Of a DNA stretch of 64,000 nt, positions 7,493 to 16,313 are shown in pieces. The first letter of the stretch is position 1. Each line of letters starts with the position of its first letter. The translations under genes were made by a program, and so were the position numbers. The stretch is from Nitrospinia bacterium (lineage in GTDB: Bacteria > Nitrospinota > Nitrospinia > Nitrospinales > JAJDAT01): positions 248,001 through 312,000 of the forward strand of contig JAJDAT010000049.1 of assembly GCA_029261715.1 (NCBI GenBank). Direction: 5' to 3'. Below the pieces are notes generated by a model that searched no databases, had not been told where the DNA came from, and saw only the letters and a program-made list of their open reading frames with translations.

Positions 7493-8695
7493 ATGCCCAA
7501 ATTCCAATATGAAGCTCGTATTCGAGGCAAAAAACAAGTAGGTGTAATAGAAGCAGATAATGAACGTGCCGCGATAACCCTCCTCGCTAAAAAAAATATA
7601 AAAGTACAGTCAGTTCAACTAAAAAAAAGTTGGACTGAAGTCGAACTCTTCGCATCCAAGCAACCAATTACCGAAAAAGATGTCGTTTTGTTTACTCGTC
7701 AATTTTCTACAATGATTGACGCTGGTTTGCCTATGGTTCAGTGTTTAGATATATTCGCAAAACAGGCAGATAATAAAACCTTTGGAGAAATTATTCGAGA
7801 TGTAAAAACAAATATTGAAGTGGGGTCAAATTTATCAGACGCATTAAGAAAACATCCTGATACGTTCGATAGCCTTTATTGCAATATGGTCGATGCTGGA
7901 GAGTCGGGAGGCACTTTAGACGTTATTTTACAGAGATTAGCTGGGTATATTGAAAAAGCTTTAGCCTTAAAAGCAAAAGTTAAATCGGCTATGGTGTATC
8001 CGGGAGTGATTGTCTCAGTTGCGTTTATTGTGGTGGCATTTCTAATGGTTTTTGTAATTCCATCATTCGCCACAATGTTTGAGAAAGGCGGAGCTGAATT
8101 ACCTTGGCCTACGGCGGTAGTAATGGATGTCAGTAATTTTTTTCGTTACGGCTGGTATTATATGATCGCTGGTTTTGTCGCTTTTGTTTTTATTTTTAAG
8201 AAGGTTTATGCGACTGATAAAGGGCGATATGAGATTGATAAGTATTCCCTAAAAGCGCCTGTTTTTGGACCTTTGTTAAGAAAAGTTGCAGTAGCTAAAT
8301 TTTGCCGGACTCTGGCAACTTTGATTTCCGGAGGGGTTCCCATTATTGAGGGATTAAATATTTGCGCCAGAATTGCCGGGAATAAAATTATTGAAATTGC
8401 AATTTTCAAGACGATAGAAGCAATTAAAGAAGGGGAAACAATCGCGGCTCCTTTGGAACGTCAGGGAATATTTCCGCCAATGGTAGTTCAAATGATTGAT
8501 GTTGGAGAAGCTTCTGGAGCTTTAGATACTATGCTCGAGAAAATTGCCGATTTTTATGATGAAGAAGTTGATAATGCCGTCGATGCTATGACAGCTTTAT
8601 TAGAACCAATGCTTATGGTTTTTTTAGGGATTATTATTGGATTTATTGTTGTAGCGATGTATTTGCCCATATTCAAAATGGGAGAAGCGACTTAA
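7493..8695 (+). CDS. pilC: Type IV pilus inner-membrane platform protein PilC
   Basis: A 400-residue GspF/PilC-family protein. Two homologous T2SSF helical bundles are visible (about residues 65-190 and 270-395). The first has FTRQFSTMIDAGLPMVQCLD and the second FCRTLATLISGGVPIIEGLN. There are three membrane segments, near residues 168-192, 217-237 and 370-395. PilC is the membrane platform on which the PilB and PilT motors act to polymerise and depolymerise pilin. It ends the co-directional retraction operon. No pilB or major pilA gene is present in the window, so the extension motor must be encoded elsewhere. Confidence 0.95.
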   Translation: MPKFQYEARIRGKKQVGVIEADNERAAITLLAKKNIKVQSVQLKKSWTEVELFASKQPITEKDVVLFTRQFSTMIDAGLPMVQCLDIFAKQADNKTFGEIIRDVKTNIEVGSNLSDALRKHPDTFDSLYCNMVDAGESGGTLDVILQRLAGYIEKALALKAKVKSAMVYPGVIVSVAFIVVAFLMVFVIPSFATMFEKGGAELPWPTAVVMDVSNFFRYGWYYMIAGFVAFVFIFKKVYATDKGRYEIDKYSLKAPVFGPLLRKVAVAKFCRTLATLISGGVPIIEGLNICARIAGNKIIEIAIFKTIEAIKEGETIAAPLERQGIFPPMVVQMIDVGEASGALDTMLEKIADFYDEEVDNAVDAMTALLEPMLMVFLGIIIGFIVVAMYLPIFKMGEAT

Positions 8696-8809
8696 GATAA
8701 GTTGCCCAAATGTGTCGAATGCATTTTCATAAAACTGGCGAAACTCAAATAGGTTTCAAACCTTCTTTTAGCGACCTTCAGGTTTATTGAGACCAGGGGA
8801 AATTTCCCG

Positions 8810-10510
8810 ATGGATCACAACCCAGCAAAATTGGATAAAGATTTATCCTTAAGGTTCAAGACTATCTTGATCCTTAGAGCCGCTCTGCTGACAGGTTTAG
8901 TCGTTCTTCTTTTTATCTTCCAAATGCAGGCTAGCGGTCCAGTACCAATTCAACCTATAAGCGTTGTTATTGGGTTCGCTTACTTTTTATTTTTAATTTA
9001 CATATTACTTTTAAGGTTTTGCTCTAATTTTGTCTGGGTTGCAACAGCTTTAGTTTCGGGCGATTTGGCTATTGTTGCGGGCATTTTGTATTCTACAGGT
9101 GGAATAGAAAGTCCATTTTCTTTTTTAAATATCTTAACGATTATCGCTACTGGAATTATCCTTCCAAGAACTGCCTGTTATTTAGCCGCTTCGGCAGCTG
9201 GTATAGTCTACGGCTTATTATTGGATTTTCAATTTTATGGTATTTTAAATCCAATTTTTTTATTCCCAAACGCAGCAAGTTTTTATGAACGCGGATATGT
9301 TTTTTACATAATATTCATTAATATTATTTCTTACTACAGCGTAGCTTTTTTAAGTTCTATTTTGGCGCAACGTCTTAAATCGATTAAGGATGAGTTAGAA
9401 GATAAAAGCGCCAATTTGCAAAAGTTACAAGCATTCCATCAAAATATTTTACAGAATATGGGCAATGGAATTTGTACGACAGATATGGAAGGTAGGATAA
9501 CATCCGTAAACCCTGCGGCTGAGCAAATTATTGGTTCCCGTGACTCTGAAATATTGGATAAGTATTGCTTTGAGATTCTTCAACTAAACGGTTTTGAAAG
9601 TTTCTTTAAATTTAATGATGAACCGCTTCCATTTCAGTTAGAAGGTGAGTGTTCAACAAAAGATAAACAAAATATCCGCATTAGAATGAAGATTAGTGGG
9701 CTAAGAGATGAAAACGGGAATTCAGTTGGTTTCATTTGTGTATTTGAAGATCTTACTGAGTTGCGCGCGATGGAAAATAAAATCGCTCAATCGCAAAGAT
9801 TAGTTGAAGTAGGGAAAATATCAGCCGGGTTGGCGCACGAAATACGAAACCCTTTGGCTTCTTTGAGTGGTTCTATTCAAGTTTTGCGGAACGGACTTAG
9901 TTTAGAACAAACCGATAAACGTTTGATGGATATTGTTATTCGAGAAACGGATAGGCTCAATTCTATTGTGTCTGATTTTTTAAATTACGCAAATCCGAGA
10001 CCTCCTAAAGTTGTTTTGATTAATTTGACTCAAGTTTTGGAGGACGTGGTTACTTTATTAAAAAACGATCAAGCTTATAATCAATCGGTTAATGTTATTT
10101 TAGATTGCCCTGACGAACGAAATTATTTAAAAGGGGATCCTCAACTGTTCCGCCAACTAATATGGAATTTATCCATCAATGCTCTACAAGCGATGTCTGA
10201 AGGTGGCGAATTAAAAATTTCATTAAAGGAAGCGCCAAACTTTTTCCGGGAAAATTATCAATCGAAACAAGCTGGTATTTTTTTAACTGTTGAAGATGAT
10301 GGGTACGGTATAGAGCCTGGTTTGAAAAATAAAATTTTTGATCCTTTTTTTTCAACTAAAGAAAAAGGGGTTGGGTTGGGGTTAGCGGTCGTATATAAAA
10401 TTGTTAATCAATTTGACGGTTATATTGGATGCAAAAGTAAAAAACCTCATGGTTCATGTTTTGAAATTTATTTGCCAAACGCTAAGGTTCTTAAAGAAAT
10501 TTTGGTTTAG
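8810..10510 (+). CDS. pilS: Membrane sensor histidine kinase PilS-like
   Basis: A 566-residue kinase. The first about 200 residues hold roughly six membrane helices, the layout of PilS. A coiled stretch leads to a PAS domain (about 215-330; NMGNGICTTDMEGRITSVNP), then a HisKA box with the phospho-acceptor in AGLAHEIRNPLASLSG and a HATPase_c domain (DDGYGIEPGL, KEKGVGLGLAVVYKI). PilS senses pilin in the membrane and signals to the sigma-54 activator PilR, which drives pilin transcription. No pilR lies next to it; the only NtrC-type regulator here is the flagellar FlrC-like gene at 22.4 kb. It follows pilC after 114 bases and may have its own promoter. Confidence 0.85.
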   Translation: MDHNPAKLDKDLSLRFKTILILRAALLTGLVVLLFIFQMQASGPVPIQPISVVIGFAYFLFLIYILLLRFCSNFVWVATALVSGDLAIVAGILYSTGGIESPFSFLNILTIIATGIILPRTACYLAASAAGIVYGLLLDFQFYGILNPIFLFPNAASFYERGYVFYIIFINIISYYSVAFLSSILAQRLKSIKDELEDKSANLQKLQAFHQNILQNMGNGICTTDMEGRITSVNPAAEQIIGSRDSEILDKYCFEILQLNGFESFFKFNDEPLPFQLEGECSTKDKQNIRIRMKISGLRDENGNSVGFICVFEDLTELRAMENKIAQSQRLVEVGKISAGLAHEIRNPLASLSGSIQVLRNGLSLEQTDKRLMDIVIRETDRLNSIVSDFLNYANPRPPKVVLINLTQVLEDVVTLLKNDQAYNQSVNVILDCPDERNYLKGDPQLFRQLIWNLSINALQAMSEGGELKISLKEAPNFFRENYQSKQAGIFLTVEDDGYGIEPGLKNKIFDPFFSTKEKGVGLGLAVVYKIVNQFDGYIGCKSKKPHGSCFEIYLPNAKVLKEILV

Positions 10511-10698
10511 TTCGCGGCTTCATAATAAGGTTTTCGAATTTTTTGATTCATTTGACAGCTTCTTTGCTATATTTACGAATATCCAATATAATTAATTAGA
10601 AGTTTTTCGATAACTTTATTCTGTGAAGCTTTATATTTCGATTATTATTTTTGAATGCTCCTTTTAGTGAGCTAGTCAAATTTTGAAAAGGGAAAAAC

Positions 10699-10926
10699 AT
10701 GAGTTCTAATGGACCCATAAAAATTACAGGCGAAGAAGAAATTGCTGTTTGCATGTGTATGCAGTCAAATCATTGGCCTTTTTGTGATGCTTCTCATCAT
10801 ACTTTAGCGGGAAGTGGAGATTTAGGTCCCAAATTAGTTACGTTAGACCCTAATAAAACATATTATCTTTGCGGATGTTATCGAACAAAAAATAAACCCT
10901 TCTGCGATGGAAGCCACGAAAAATAA
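10699..10926 (+). CDS. Double CDGSH iron-sulfur protein
   Basis: A 75-residue protein made of two zf-CDGSH motifs. The first has Cys18, Cys20, Cys29 and His33 (CMCMQSNHWPFCDASHH); the second has Cys58, Cys60, Cys69 and His73 (CGCYRTKNKPFCDGSH). Each 3Cys-1His set should hold a labile [2Fe-2S] cluster, as in bacterial mitoNEET-like proteins. The family is linked to electron transfer and iron or redox homeostasis, without a defined partner here. A GGGAAAAAC ribosome site region precedes the ATG. It stands alone between pilS and a glycosyltransferase. A consensus -35 (TTGACA, 10552-10557) lies upstream, but I find no matching -10. Confidence 0.9.
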   Translation: MSSNGPIKITGEEEIAVCMCMQSNHWPFCDASHHTLAGSGDLGPKLVTLDPNKTYYLCGCYRTKNKPFCDGSHEK

Positions 10927-11059
10927 ATTTAATGCTTTTATTGCCGTATTAAACCTCTATAGTTCTACATATTTATAGCCAATCATTTTTATTGTTGGTT
11001 TCCCTCCCATAAGCTTGTATACCCCTGTTTAGTTTGAATTATTTTTTAGGTTTTTAGAG

Positions 11060-12793
11060 ATGAAAAATGCTGTATTAGGCGTGGTTTTTATTTGGGCAAC
11101 TATTTGTTGGGCAGCTTATTCTTTTGGGATCAACGAAGTTCCGCCATACCATACAGATGAAAACTACTATGTAGAATCCGTGAATAATATGATTGAAACG
11201 GGAGACTATTTCACCCCCTATTATCATGGTCAAAAGCGTTTTTCAAAACCAATTTTTACTTATTGGTTAATGGCGATTTCCAATAAATTGTTTGGCCCAG
11301 GATTGGTTGCGGCAAGATTTTGGTCGGCTTTTTTAGGCGCAGGATGCACTATTTTGACATTTTTATTAACCCGAAGATTATTCGGAACAAAACCTGCTCT
11401 AATAAGCTCTTTAATATTACCCGGAACTTTTATCCATTTTATGGTTGCGAGATGGGCGACCACGGATATGATTCTAAACTTTTTTATTTTGGCGGCTTTT
11501 TATTTTTTTATTCGAGGTTACCAAGAAGACTCTGTTGCTTCTAAAAGTTATTTGTTCGCTTATACATCGTTATCTTTAGGGTTTTTGACTAAAGGTCCAC
11601 CCGCAATTTTGATTCCTTCTCTTGTTATATTGTTTTTTTTGGTTTTAAGCGGTCAAGGGAAAAAGTTGTTTTGTTTAAAGTTTCCTTTGGGGCTTGCGAT
11701 TTTTTTGGCGATTAATTTGCCCTGGTTTGGGGGAATGTGGCTTGTTCATGGTCAAGAGTTTTTGGACCATATAGTTAATATAGAAATTAAAAATCGTTTA
11801 TCAGATCAAACTCCATTTAGCTTTTATTATTTCGGGTCATTATTTCGTTATTCCCTTCCATGGTCTTTTTTCTTACTCTCGGCGGTTTTGGTTTACTTTG
11901 GTTTTGTTTCTTGGCAAGACGATAAGACGAAAGAAAAATTTTTTTTAGAAAAAGTGAAAACCGAATTCTTGAGATTATTTAATACTGAATCTCGACCTCT
12001 TTTATTTTGTCTTCTTGGTATTGCTATACCTTTATTGTTGTTTTTTGGTCTTAGGACTGAACACAGTCGATATTTATTACCTGTTTTTCCCTTTGTTTGC
12101 GCCATTTTGGGATTGTTTTTTGTCCAACTTGAAAATTTAAGTAATTGGAGGGGAAGAAACTTTTTTAAAATACCTTTTTTATTTACTGTATTGTTTTACA
12201 TTCTAATAGCGATTGGAATGGGCGTATTAATGGCTTTTTATAAAAAAATAGGGCCAATTCCATTTCGATTGGGCATAGTTCCTTTGACGTTGGCATTTGG
12301 AATTTCTCTACTTACTTTTTTGTTTTTTTATAAGAGAATTTTTGGAATTGTTGTGACTTTGGCGCTGATGCAAATGATGACTTTGACCTTTATTTTTGGC
12401 GATGCGCTTTCATTTTATAGCGGATATCCTATGAAAAAATTTAAAGAGATTGCAACCGTATCTTTAGAAGAGAATGCAACGTTAGCGGTTTTGAATTTAG
12501 GGAATGATAGAGCTAAGTGGAGTATCTTAACTGGTAAGCCTGTATATGGATTTGACGAGCCTGAAGAACTTTTTGCAGATTTAGAAATCAAAAATATCGC
12601 ATTAATTGCAATGAAAGAAAACGATTGGAAACAAAGTTTTAGCGATAAGCGTTTTGTTTTGATTCAAAAAGATCTTAGGTGGAAATGGAAAGGAGAATTG
12701 TGGATGAGCTTGACTGATTTATTTGAAAACGGGATAAAAGATTATTTAGACAGTTTGGCAGAAACAGTAGTGTTGTTAAAATATGAAAAATAG
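11060..12793 (+). CDS. GT39/ArnT-like membrane glycosyltransferase
   Basis: A 577-residue polytopic membrane protein with about 11-12 hydrophobic segments, and the GT-C/ArnT-PMT pattern at its N terminus. The acidic luminal motif DENYYVESVNNM is followed by a KRFSKPIFTYWLMA stretch (typical K-P-P/PPL-type region) and AARFWSAFLGAG. Such enzymes transfer a sugar (aminoarabinose, mannose or similar) from undecaprenyl phosphate to lipid A, protein or glycan at the periplasmic face. The C-terminal about 110 residues form a soluble domain (EENATLAVLNLG and following). No arn or lipid A gene is nearby, so the acceptor is unknown. It is distinct from the TMTC-like gene at the left edge. Confidence 0.85.
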   Translation: MKNAVLGVVFIWATICWAAYSFGINEVPPYHTDENYYVESVNNMIETGDYFTPYYHGQKRFSKPIFTYWLMAISNKLFGPGLVAARFWSAFLGAGCTILTFLLTRRLFGTKPALISSLILPGTFIHFMVARWATTDMILNFFILAAFYFFIRGYQEDSVASKSYLFAYTSLSLGFLTKGPPAILIPSLVILFFLVLSGQGKKLFCLKFPLGLAIFLAINLPWFGGMWLVHGQEFLDHIVNIEIKNRLSDQTPFSFYYFGSLFRYSLPWSFFLLSAVLVYFGFVSWQDDKTKEKFFLEKVKTEFLRLFNTESRPLLFCLLGIAIPLLLFFGLRTEHSRYLLPVFPFVCAILGLFFVQLENLSNWRGRNFFKIPFLFTVLFYILIAIGMGVLMAFYKKIGPIPFRLGIVPLTLAFGISLLTFLFFYKRIFGIVVTLALMQMMTLTFIFGDALSFYSGYPMKKFKEIATVSLEENATLAVLNLGNDRAKWSILTGKPVYGFDEPEELFADLEIKNIALIAMKENDWKQSFSDKRFVLIQKDLRWKWKGELWMSLTDLFENGIKDYLDSLAETVVLLKYEK

Positions 12794-12846
12794 ACACAGA
12801 CCTCTTAACTTATAAGCCATTTGATTCAAAGTTGATAGATTTTTGA

Positions 12847-13104
12847 TCAGGTCTTTTTTTGTTGGTCGTTCAAATTTGAAGCGAACAAAAAACCAAAGGT
12901 TTCTAACCGCCAAACTAAAACATCTAAGCCTTTAAGCATATAAAACCAATATGGAATAGCTATAATTAGCGGTTTTTTATTTAGTCCATTTTTACATAAA
13001 ATGAATTCCAATAGCTGTTTTTTAGATCGTCTAATTAAAGGCCAGTTCCCTCTTGCCTTAATGATTTGAATTAACTTAATTAAATTAATAATTCTCTTTA
13101 CCAT
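12847..13104 (-). CDS. Possible small basic hypothetical protein
   Basis: An 85-codon frame convergent with the glycosyltransferase. The predicted protein is basic at the N terminus and carries a hydrophobic stretch (KPLIIAIPYWFYMLKG). A weak AAGAGA ribosome-site-like sequence lies upstream of its ATG. I recognise no family. The surroundings are AT-rich non-coding sequence, so this may be a real short gene or a chance frame. Confidence 0.3.
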   Translation of the reverse strand: MVKRIINLIKLIQIIKARGNWPLIRRSKKQLLEFILCKNGLNKKPLIIAIPYWFYMLKGLDVLVWRLETFGFLFASNLNDQQKKT

Positions 13105-13349
13105 ATAAAATTTCTCTTAAGTTTTTGTATCTAAACTGCAATGTTTTTTTTATTTAAAATAAACTTTGATGCTATTTACTAATATTACCGTAGTATTTCT
13201 TTTTTTAAAGATTTTTTAATAGTTGTTTCCCTAATTTTTCTGGGGGGCTCTAAGTTATTGCTCTTAATTAATTTTTACACTTTTTTGAAAGTCGCGTTGT
13301 CTTTCAATTAAAATATAATTTTAATCAATTTTAATTTAGGAAATTAGTT

Positions 13350-15206
13350 TTGAAAATTGAAGAGTTAGATCAGAAAGCCAGAGAGTTGATTCAACCTGGG
13401 TCTTCGCTTGTGGAATGGCATTGTGAATATTTAAGAAGGATGGTTGCGATTGATAGTAGAAGTTTTGGCGTCAATGAGTTTATAGGCGATAGAAAAGTTC
13501 CCAGCGATATGACAGAGATTTTATCTTTAGCTGAGGAGTATTTACTAAAAATCGGTTTTGATTTTGTGAAAATAAATAAAAAACCTGATGGAAGTTCGTT
13601 GCCCAATCCCATTTTAATGGCGGAATTATTTTCAGGGAAAAATAAACCAACATTGTTGCTATATGCTCATTTGGATAAGCAACCTTATATGGATGACGAA
13701 AAATTTGAAAAATGGGGAGGGACTCCACCAACCGAGTTAAGATGGAGTGAAGATAAATCTAGGGCTTATGGACGTGGAGCTGCCGATGATTTAGCTGGAG
13801 TGACTGCAATAGGAATGGCTGTCGATGCTCTACTTAAGGTGTCAGGTTTCGACGCAGAAGCTCCGAATAAGGAAATCATAGATAGTCTACCTTGTAATAT
13901 AAAGGTGATTTATGAAACAGAAGAAGAAGCAGGTTCTAAAACTTTGATCGAGCAAATTACGCAAAACCGTGAATTTTTTGAATCGTCTGATTGCGTGTTA
14001 ATTACTGATGTGATTAATCCAGATCAAGGAATTCCAGGTTTAACGACCTGTTTACGCGGTCTTGTTCAAATTAATATATCTTTCGAGGCAAAAAAAGATT
14101 CCGAAGTAAAGATTAGTGCACAAACGGCGTTATATAAATTATTAGCAACTTTAATTCACGATGATCATTCGTTGGCAATTGAAGAAATTGTTGCGGCAGA
14201 TATACCGCTAACAGTAAAAGAACGAGAAGGATTTGCGCGAATTCCTACTTCTGTAGATTTTTTAAGGCAAACAGGAGGATTACTCCCGGAAACAATTTTG
14301 ACAGTCGCTTCCGATCGGGAAAGTATTATTGAAGCCCAATTGCGAAAATCATACGTTAATGTTCGCCCTGGCAATCGTGTTTCAGGTAGCGTTATTTTTG
14401 GTTCTGCGGCGGTTAGATTGAAAATTAAACTACCAGATGGTTTGAAGAATGACGATTTGTTAGCTTTGCTTCAGAAAAAAATCGATCAATTAAATAGATT
14501 TCGTCTCAAAACTTTGATCAAAAGTTTTTTAAGTGACGAAAATATGATTATTGATTTGTTCACGCAATCTTCTACAAAAAATCCTCATTCGGGAACAAAT
14601 GGAGGGCCATTTCCAGTTGCTGAATTACAACTAGCTAAAATTATTGATAACCTCATAGGAGAAGATGGGTTTCTAATTTTAGAGGATATAGAAAATTCAA
14701 AACGTTATTCAATTCCACTTATAGAAGTTCAATCTTTGTGGGCAGACAATGATGAAAGTTATAGGTTATTTGATTCTCAAGAAGCTAGAGCTATTGTCGA
14801 GATTCGTTTGGCAGCTGGAAATAATGATGAGCAAGCTGCGGACGCTTTGAGTAAATATTTATTAAAGAAGGCCCATAAAGGTTTTAAAATTAATATTTTG
14901 ACTGATAAGGGCGCTCCTCCTTGGATGACGGGAATAGATCGCCCTGCATTTTCACTAATTTTAGAAGCCTTAGAAGCAGGTTATGGCGAAAAACCTTGTT
15001 TGTATGGTTGCGGAGGAACTATTCCATTTGTTCCCAAATTGACCGATGCTCTAGGCCCGATTCCTCCACTCTGTTTAGGCGCTTACGACCCAGATTCAAA
15101 AATGCATGAACCGGGAGAGAGTATGTCGATGAAAGACTGGCTCGGATGCGTTAGATCAATGATTTACTTCGCATACAGGTCTGCTGATATATTCCCAAAA
15201 AGTTAG
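13350..15206 (+). CDS. M20-family metallopeptidase
   Basis: A 618-residue M20/DapE-ArgE-type zinc hydrolase. Metal ligands are visible in order: YAHLDKQPYMD (His and Asp), YGRGAADDLAG (bridging Asp and neighbour) and YETEEEAGSKTL (catalytic Glu and ligand), with further ligands expected in ITDV and the C-terminal GGTIPF region. Members cleave acyl-amino acid or dipeptide bonds in the cytoplasm. It is longer than the 380-480 residues usual for the family, with an enlarged dimerisation region (about 250-480). The TTG start is supported by an AGGA site 8 bases upstream. The gene is monocistronic. The substrate cannot be inferred; a carnosinase/CPG2-like dipeptidase is the closest guess. Confidence 0.85.
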   Translation: MKIEELDQKARELIQPGSSLVEWHCEYLRRMVAIDSRSFGVNEFIGDRKVPSDMTEILSLAEEYLLKIGFDFVKINKKPDGSSLPNPILMAELFSGKNKPTLLLYAHLDKQPYMDDEKFEKWGGTPPTELRWSEDKSRAYGRGAADDLAGVTAIGMAVDALLKVSGFDAEAPNKEIIDSLPCNIKVIYETEEEAGSKTLIEQITQNREFFESSDCVLITDVINPDQGIPGLTTCLRGLVQINISFEAKKDSEVKISAQTALYKLLATLIHDDHSLAIEEIVAADIPLTVKEREGFARIPTSVDFLRQTGGLLPETILTVASDRESIIEAQLRKSYVNVRPGNRVSGSVIFGSAAVRLKIKLPDGLKNDDLLALLQKKIDQLNRFRLKTLIKSFLSDENMIIDLFTQSSTKNPHSGTNGGPFPVAELQLAKIIDNLIGEDGFLILEDIENSKRYSIPLIEVQSLWADNDESYRLFDSQEARAIVEIRLAAGNNDEQAADALSKYLLKKAHKGFKINILTDKGAPPWMTGIDRPAFSLILEALEAGYGEKPCLYGCGGTIPFVPKLTDALGPIPPLCLGAYDPDSKMHEPGESMSMKDWLGCVRSMIYFAYRSADIFPKS

Positions 15207-15230
15207 AAACTAAAATATTTAGTTTATTTT
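15207..15230 (+). terminator. AT-rich hairpin after the M20 peptidase
   Basis: AAACTAAA (15207-15214) and TTTAGTTT (15218-15225) pair perfectly around a 3-base loop, starting just after the stop codon and followed by ATTTTC. It has the shape of an intrinsic terminator, but the stem holds one G-C pair only. Confidence 0.4.
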
Positions 15231-15247
15231 CTGTTACTATTGTAATT

Positions 15248-15256
15248 TGGTATAAT
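15248..15256 (+). promoter_or_regulatory. Extended -10 promoter of the HD-GYP gene
   Basis: TGGTATAAT contains a perfect -10 (TATAAT, 15251-15256) with the extended -10 TGn motif; there is no good -35. The likely start near 15263 leaves a 35-base leader. The same TTTGGTATAATC core occurs at the pilT operon promoter. Confidence 0.55.
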
Positions 15257-15297
15257 CATTGGCTAAGAATTGACCATTTTAGGTATTTTTTAAAAAA

Positions 15298-16266
15298 ATG
15301 AGTGAAGAAAACGGTTTATATCGCCCTATCAATTTGGAAAATATAAGTAAGGGCTCAAATTTAACTTTTGACGTTTATTACGAATCGAAATCTGTGGGGG
15401 GTACCTACGTAAAATTCGCAAGCGCAGACAATCCAAGGCATCAAGAAAAAGTTAAGGAGTTTCTGGGTAATCCAGATTTTAATATCCAGCTATATATTGA
15501 AGAAAAAGATTTATTCAAATATTACGATCAGACCACTGTTTCATTGAAGAAAATGATGGAAAGTGATGTGGTGCCGCTGAAAGAAAAGACTAAAAAAGTT
15601 TATTCAGTGTCAAAAGAAATTATGCAGGACTTTTTTGAGTTTTCCGCTACAGACAAAGTATTAGGTTCCTCCGAAAAAGTAATGGAAATTATGGAGGATT
15701 GTATTTCCGACAATAATGTGGGTTTTAAGGCGATTTCTCAAATAACGAACAAAGATTATTATACCTACACTCATAGCGTAAACGTTGGGTTGTATTGTAT
15801 GACATTTGGCGTAAAGCTTAAGATGGGCAGAGATGACGTTCGTGAATTAGGTTTGGGAGGTATGTTGCATGATGTTGGGAAAGCTGAAGTGCCTCATGAT
15901 CTGATAAATAAAAATGGAGCTTTAACAGACGAGGAATTTAAGATTATTCAGAATCATTCTCCTAAAGGAGAGGAATATCTTTCCAATTTAAATTGTTATA
16001 GCCAAAAAGTTACTTGTATGGCTGGTCAGCATCATGAGAAGTGGAAGGGTGGAGGTTATCCTAAAAACCTCATGGGAGATCAAATTGCAGTTAATGCTAG
16101 GATTTGCAAAATAATGGATGTTTACGATGCATTATCCACAAGGCGTTCTTATAAAAAAGCGATGAATTCTTTTGAAGCCTTAACTCTTATGAAGCAGAAA
16201 ATGAACGATCATTTTGACCCCAAGCTTTTAAATGCATTTATCAGGTTAATGGGACCTGATATGTAA
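15298..16266 (+). CDS. HD-GYP domain c-di-GMP phosphodiesterase
   Basis: A 322-residue cytoplasmic protein. The first about 120 residues form an N-terminal region I cannot assign firmly (PilZ/DUF3391-like position). The HD-GYP catalytic domain then shows YTHSVNVGLYC, MLHDVGKAEVP (the HD pair), NHSPKGEEYL and QHHEKWKGGGYP (the HHE...GYP motif). All diagnostic residues appear intact, so it should hydrolyse c-di-GMP to GMP. It has no receiver domain, so the input signal is unclear. It faces a GGDEF cyclase and an HDOD protein on the other strand, so synthesis and breakdown are encoded side by side, near the pilus and flagellar genes they probably regulate. Confidence 0.9.
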   Translation: MSEENGLYRPINLENISKGSNLTFDVYYESKSVGGTYVKFASADNPRHQEKVKEFLGNPDFNIQLYIEEKDLFKYYDQTTVSLKKMMESDVVPLKEKTKKVYSVSKEIMQDFFEFSATDKVLGSSEKVMEIMEDCISDNNVGFKAISQITNKDYYTYTHSVNVGLYCMTFGVKLKMGRDDVRELGLGGMLHDVGKAEVPHDLINKNGALTDEEFKIIQNHSPKGEEYLSNLNCYSQKVTCMAGQHHEKWKGGGYPKNLMGDQIAVNARICKIMDVYDALSTRRSYKKAMNSFEALTLMKQKMNDHFDPKLLNAFIRLMGPDM

Positions 16267-16286
16267 TTAGCTAGTTTTGCTAATTA
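16264..16286. terminator. Hairpin between convergent HD-GYP and HDOD genes
   Basis: TAATTAGC (16264-16271, including the stop codon) and GCTAATTA (16279-16286) form a perfect 8-base stem with a 7-base loop. No U tract follows on either strand, so termination is plausible but weak. Confidence 0.35.
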
Positions 16287-16313
16287 CCCTACCGTTTAAT
16301 CTTCAAAAATTTT

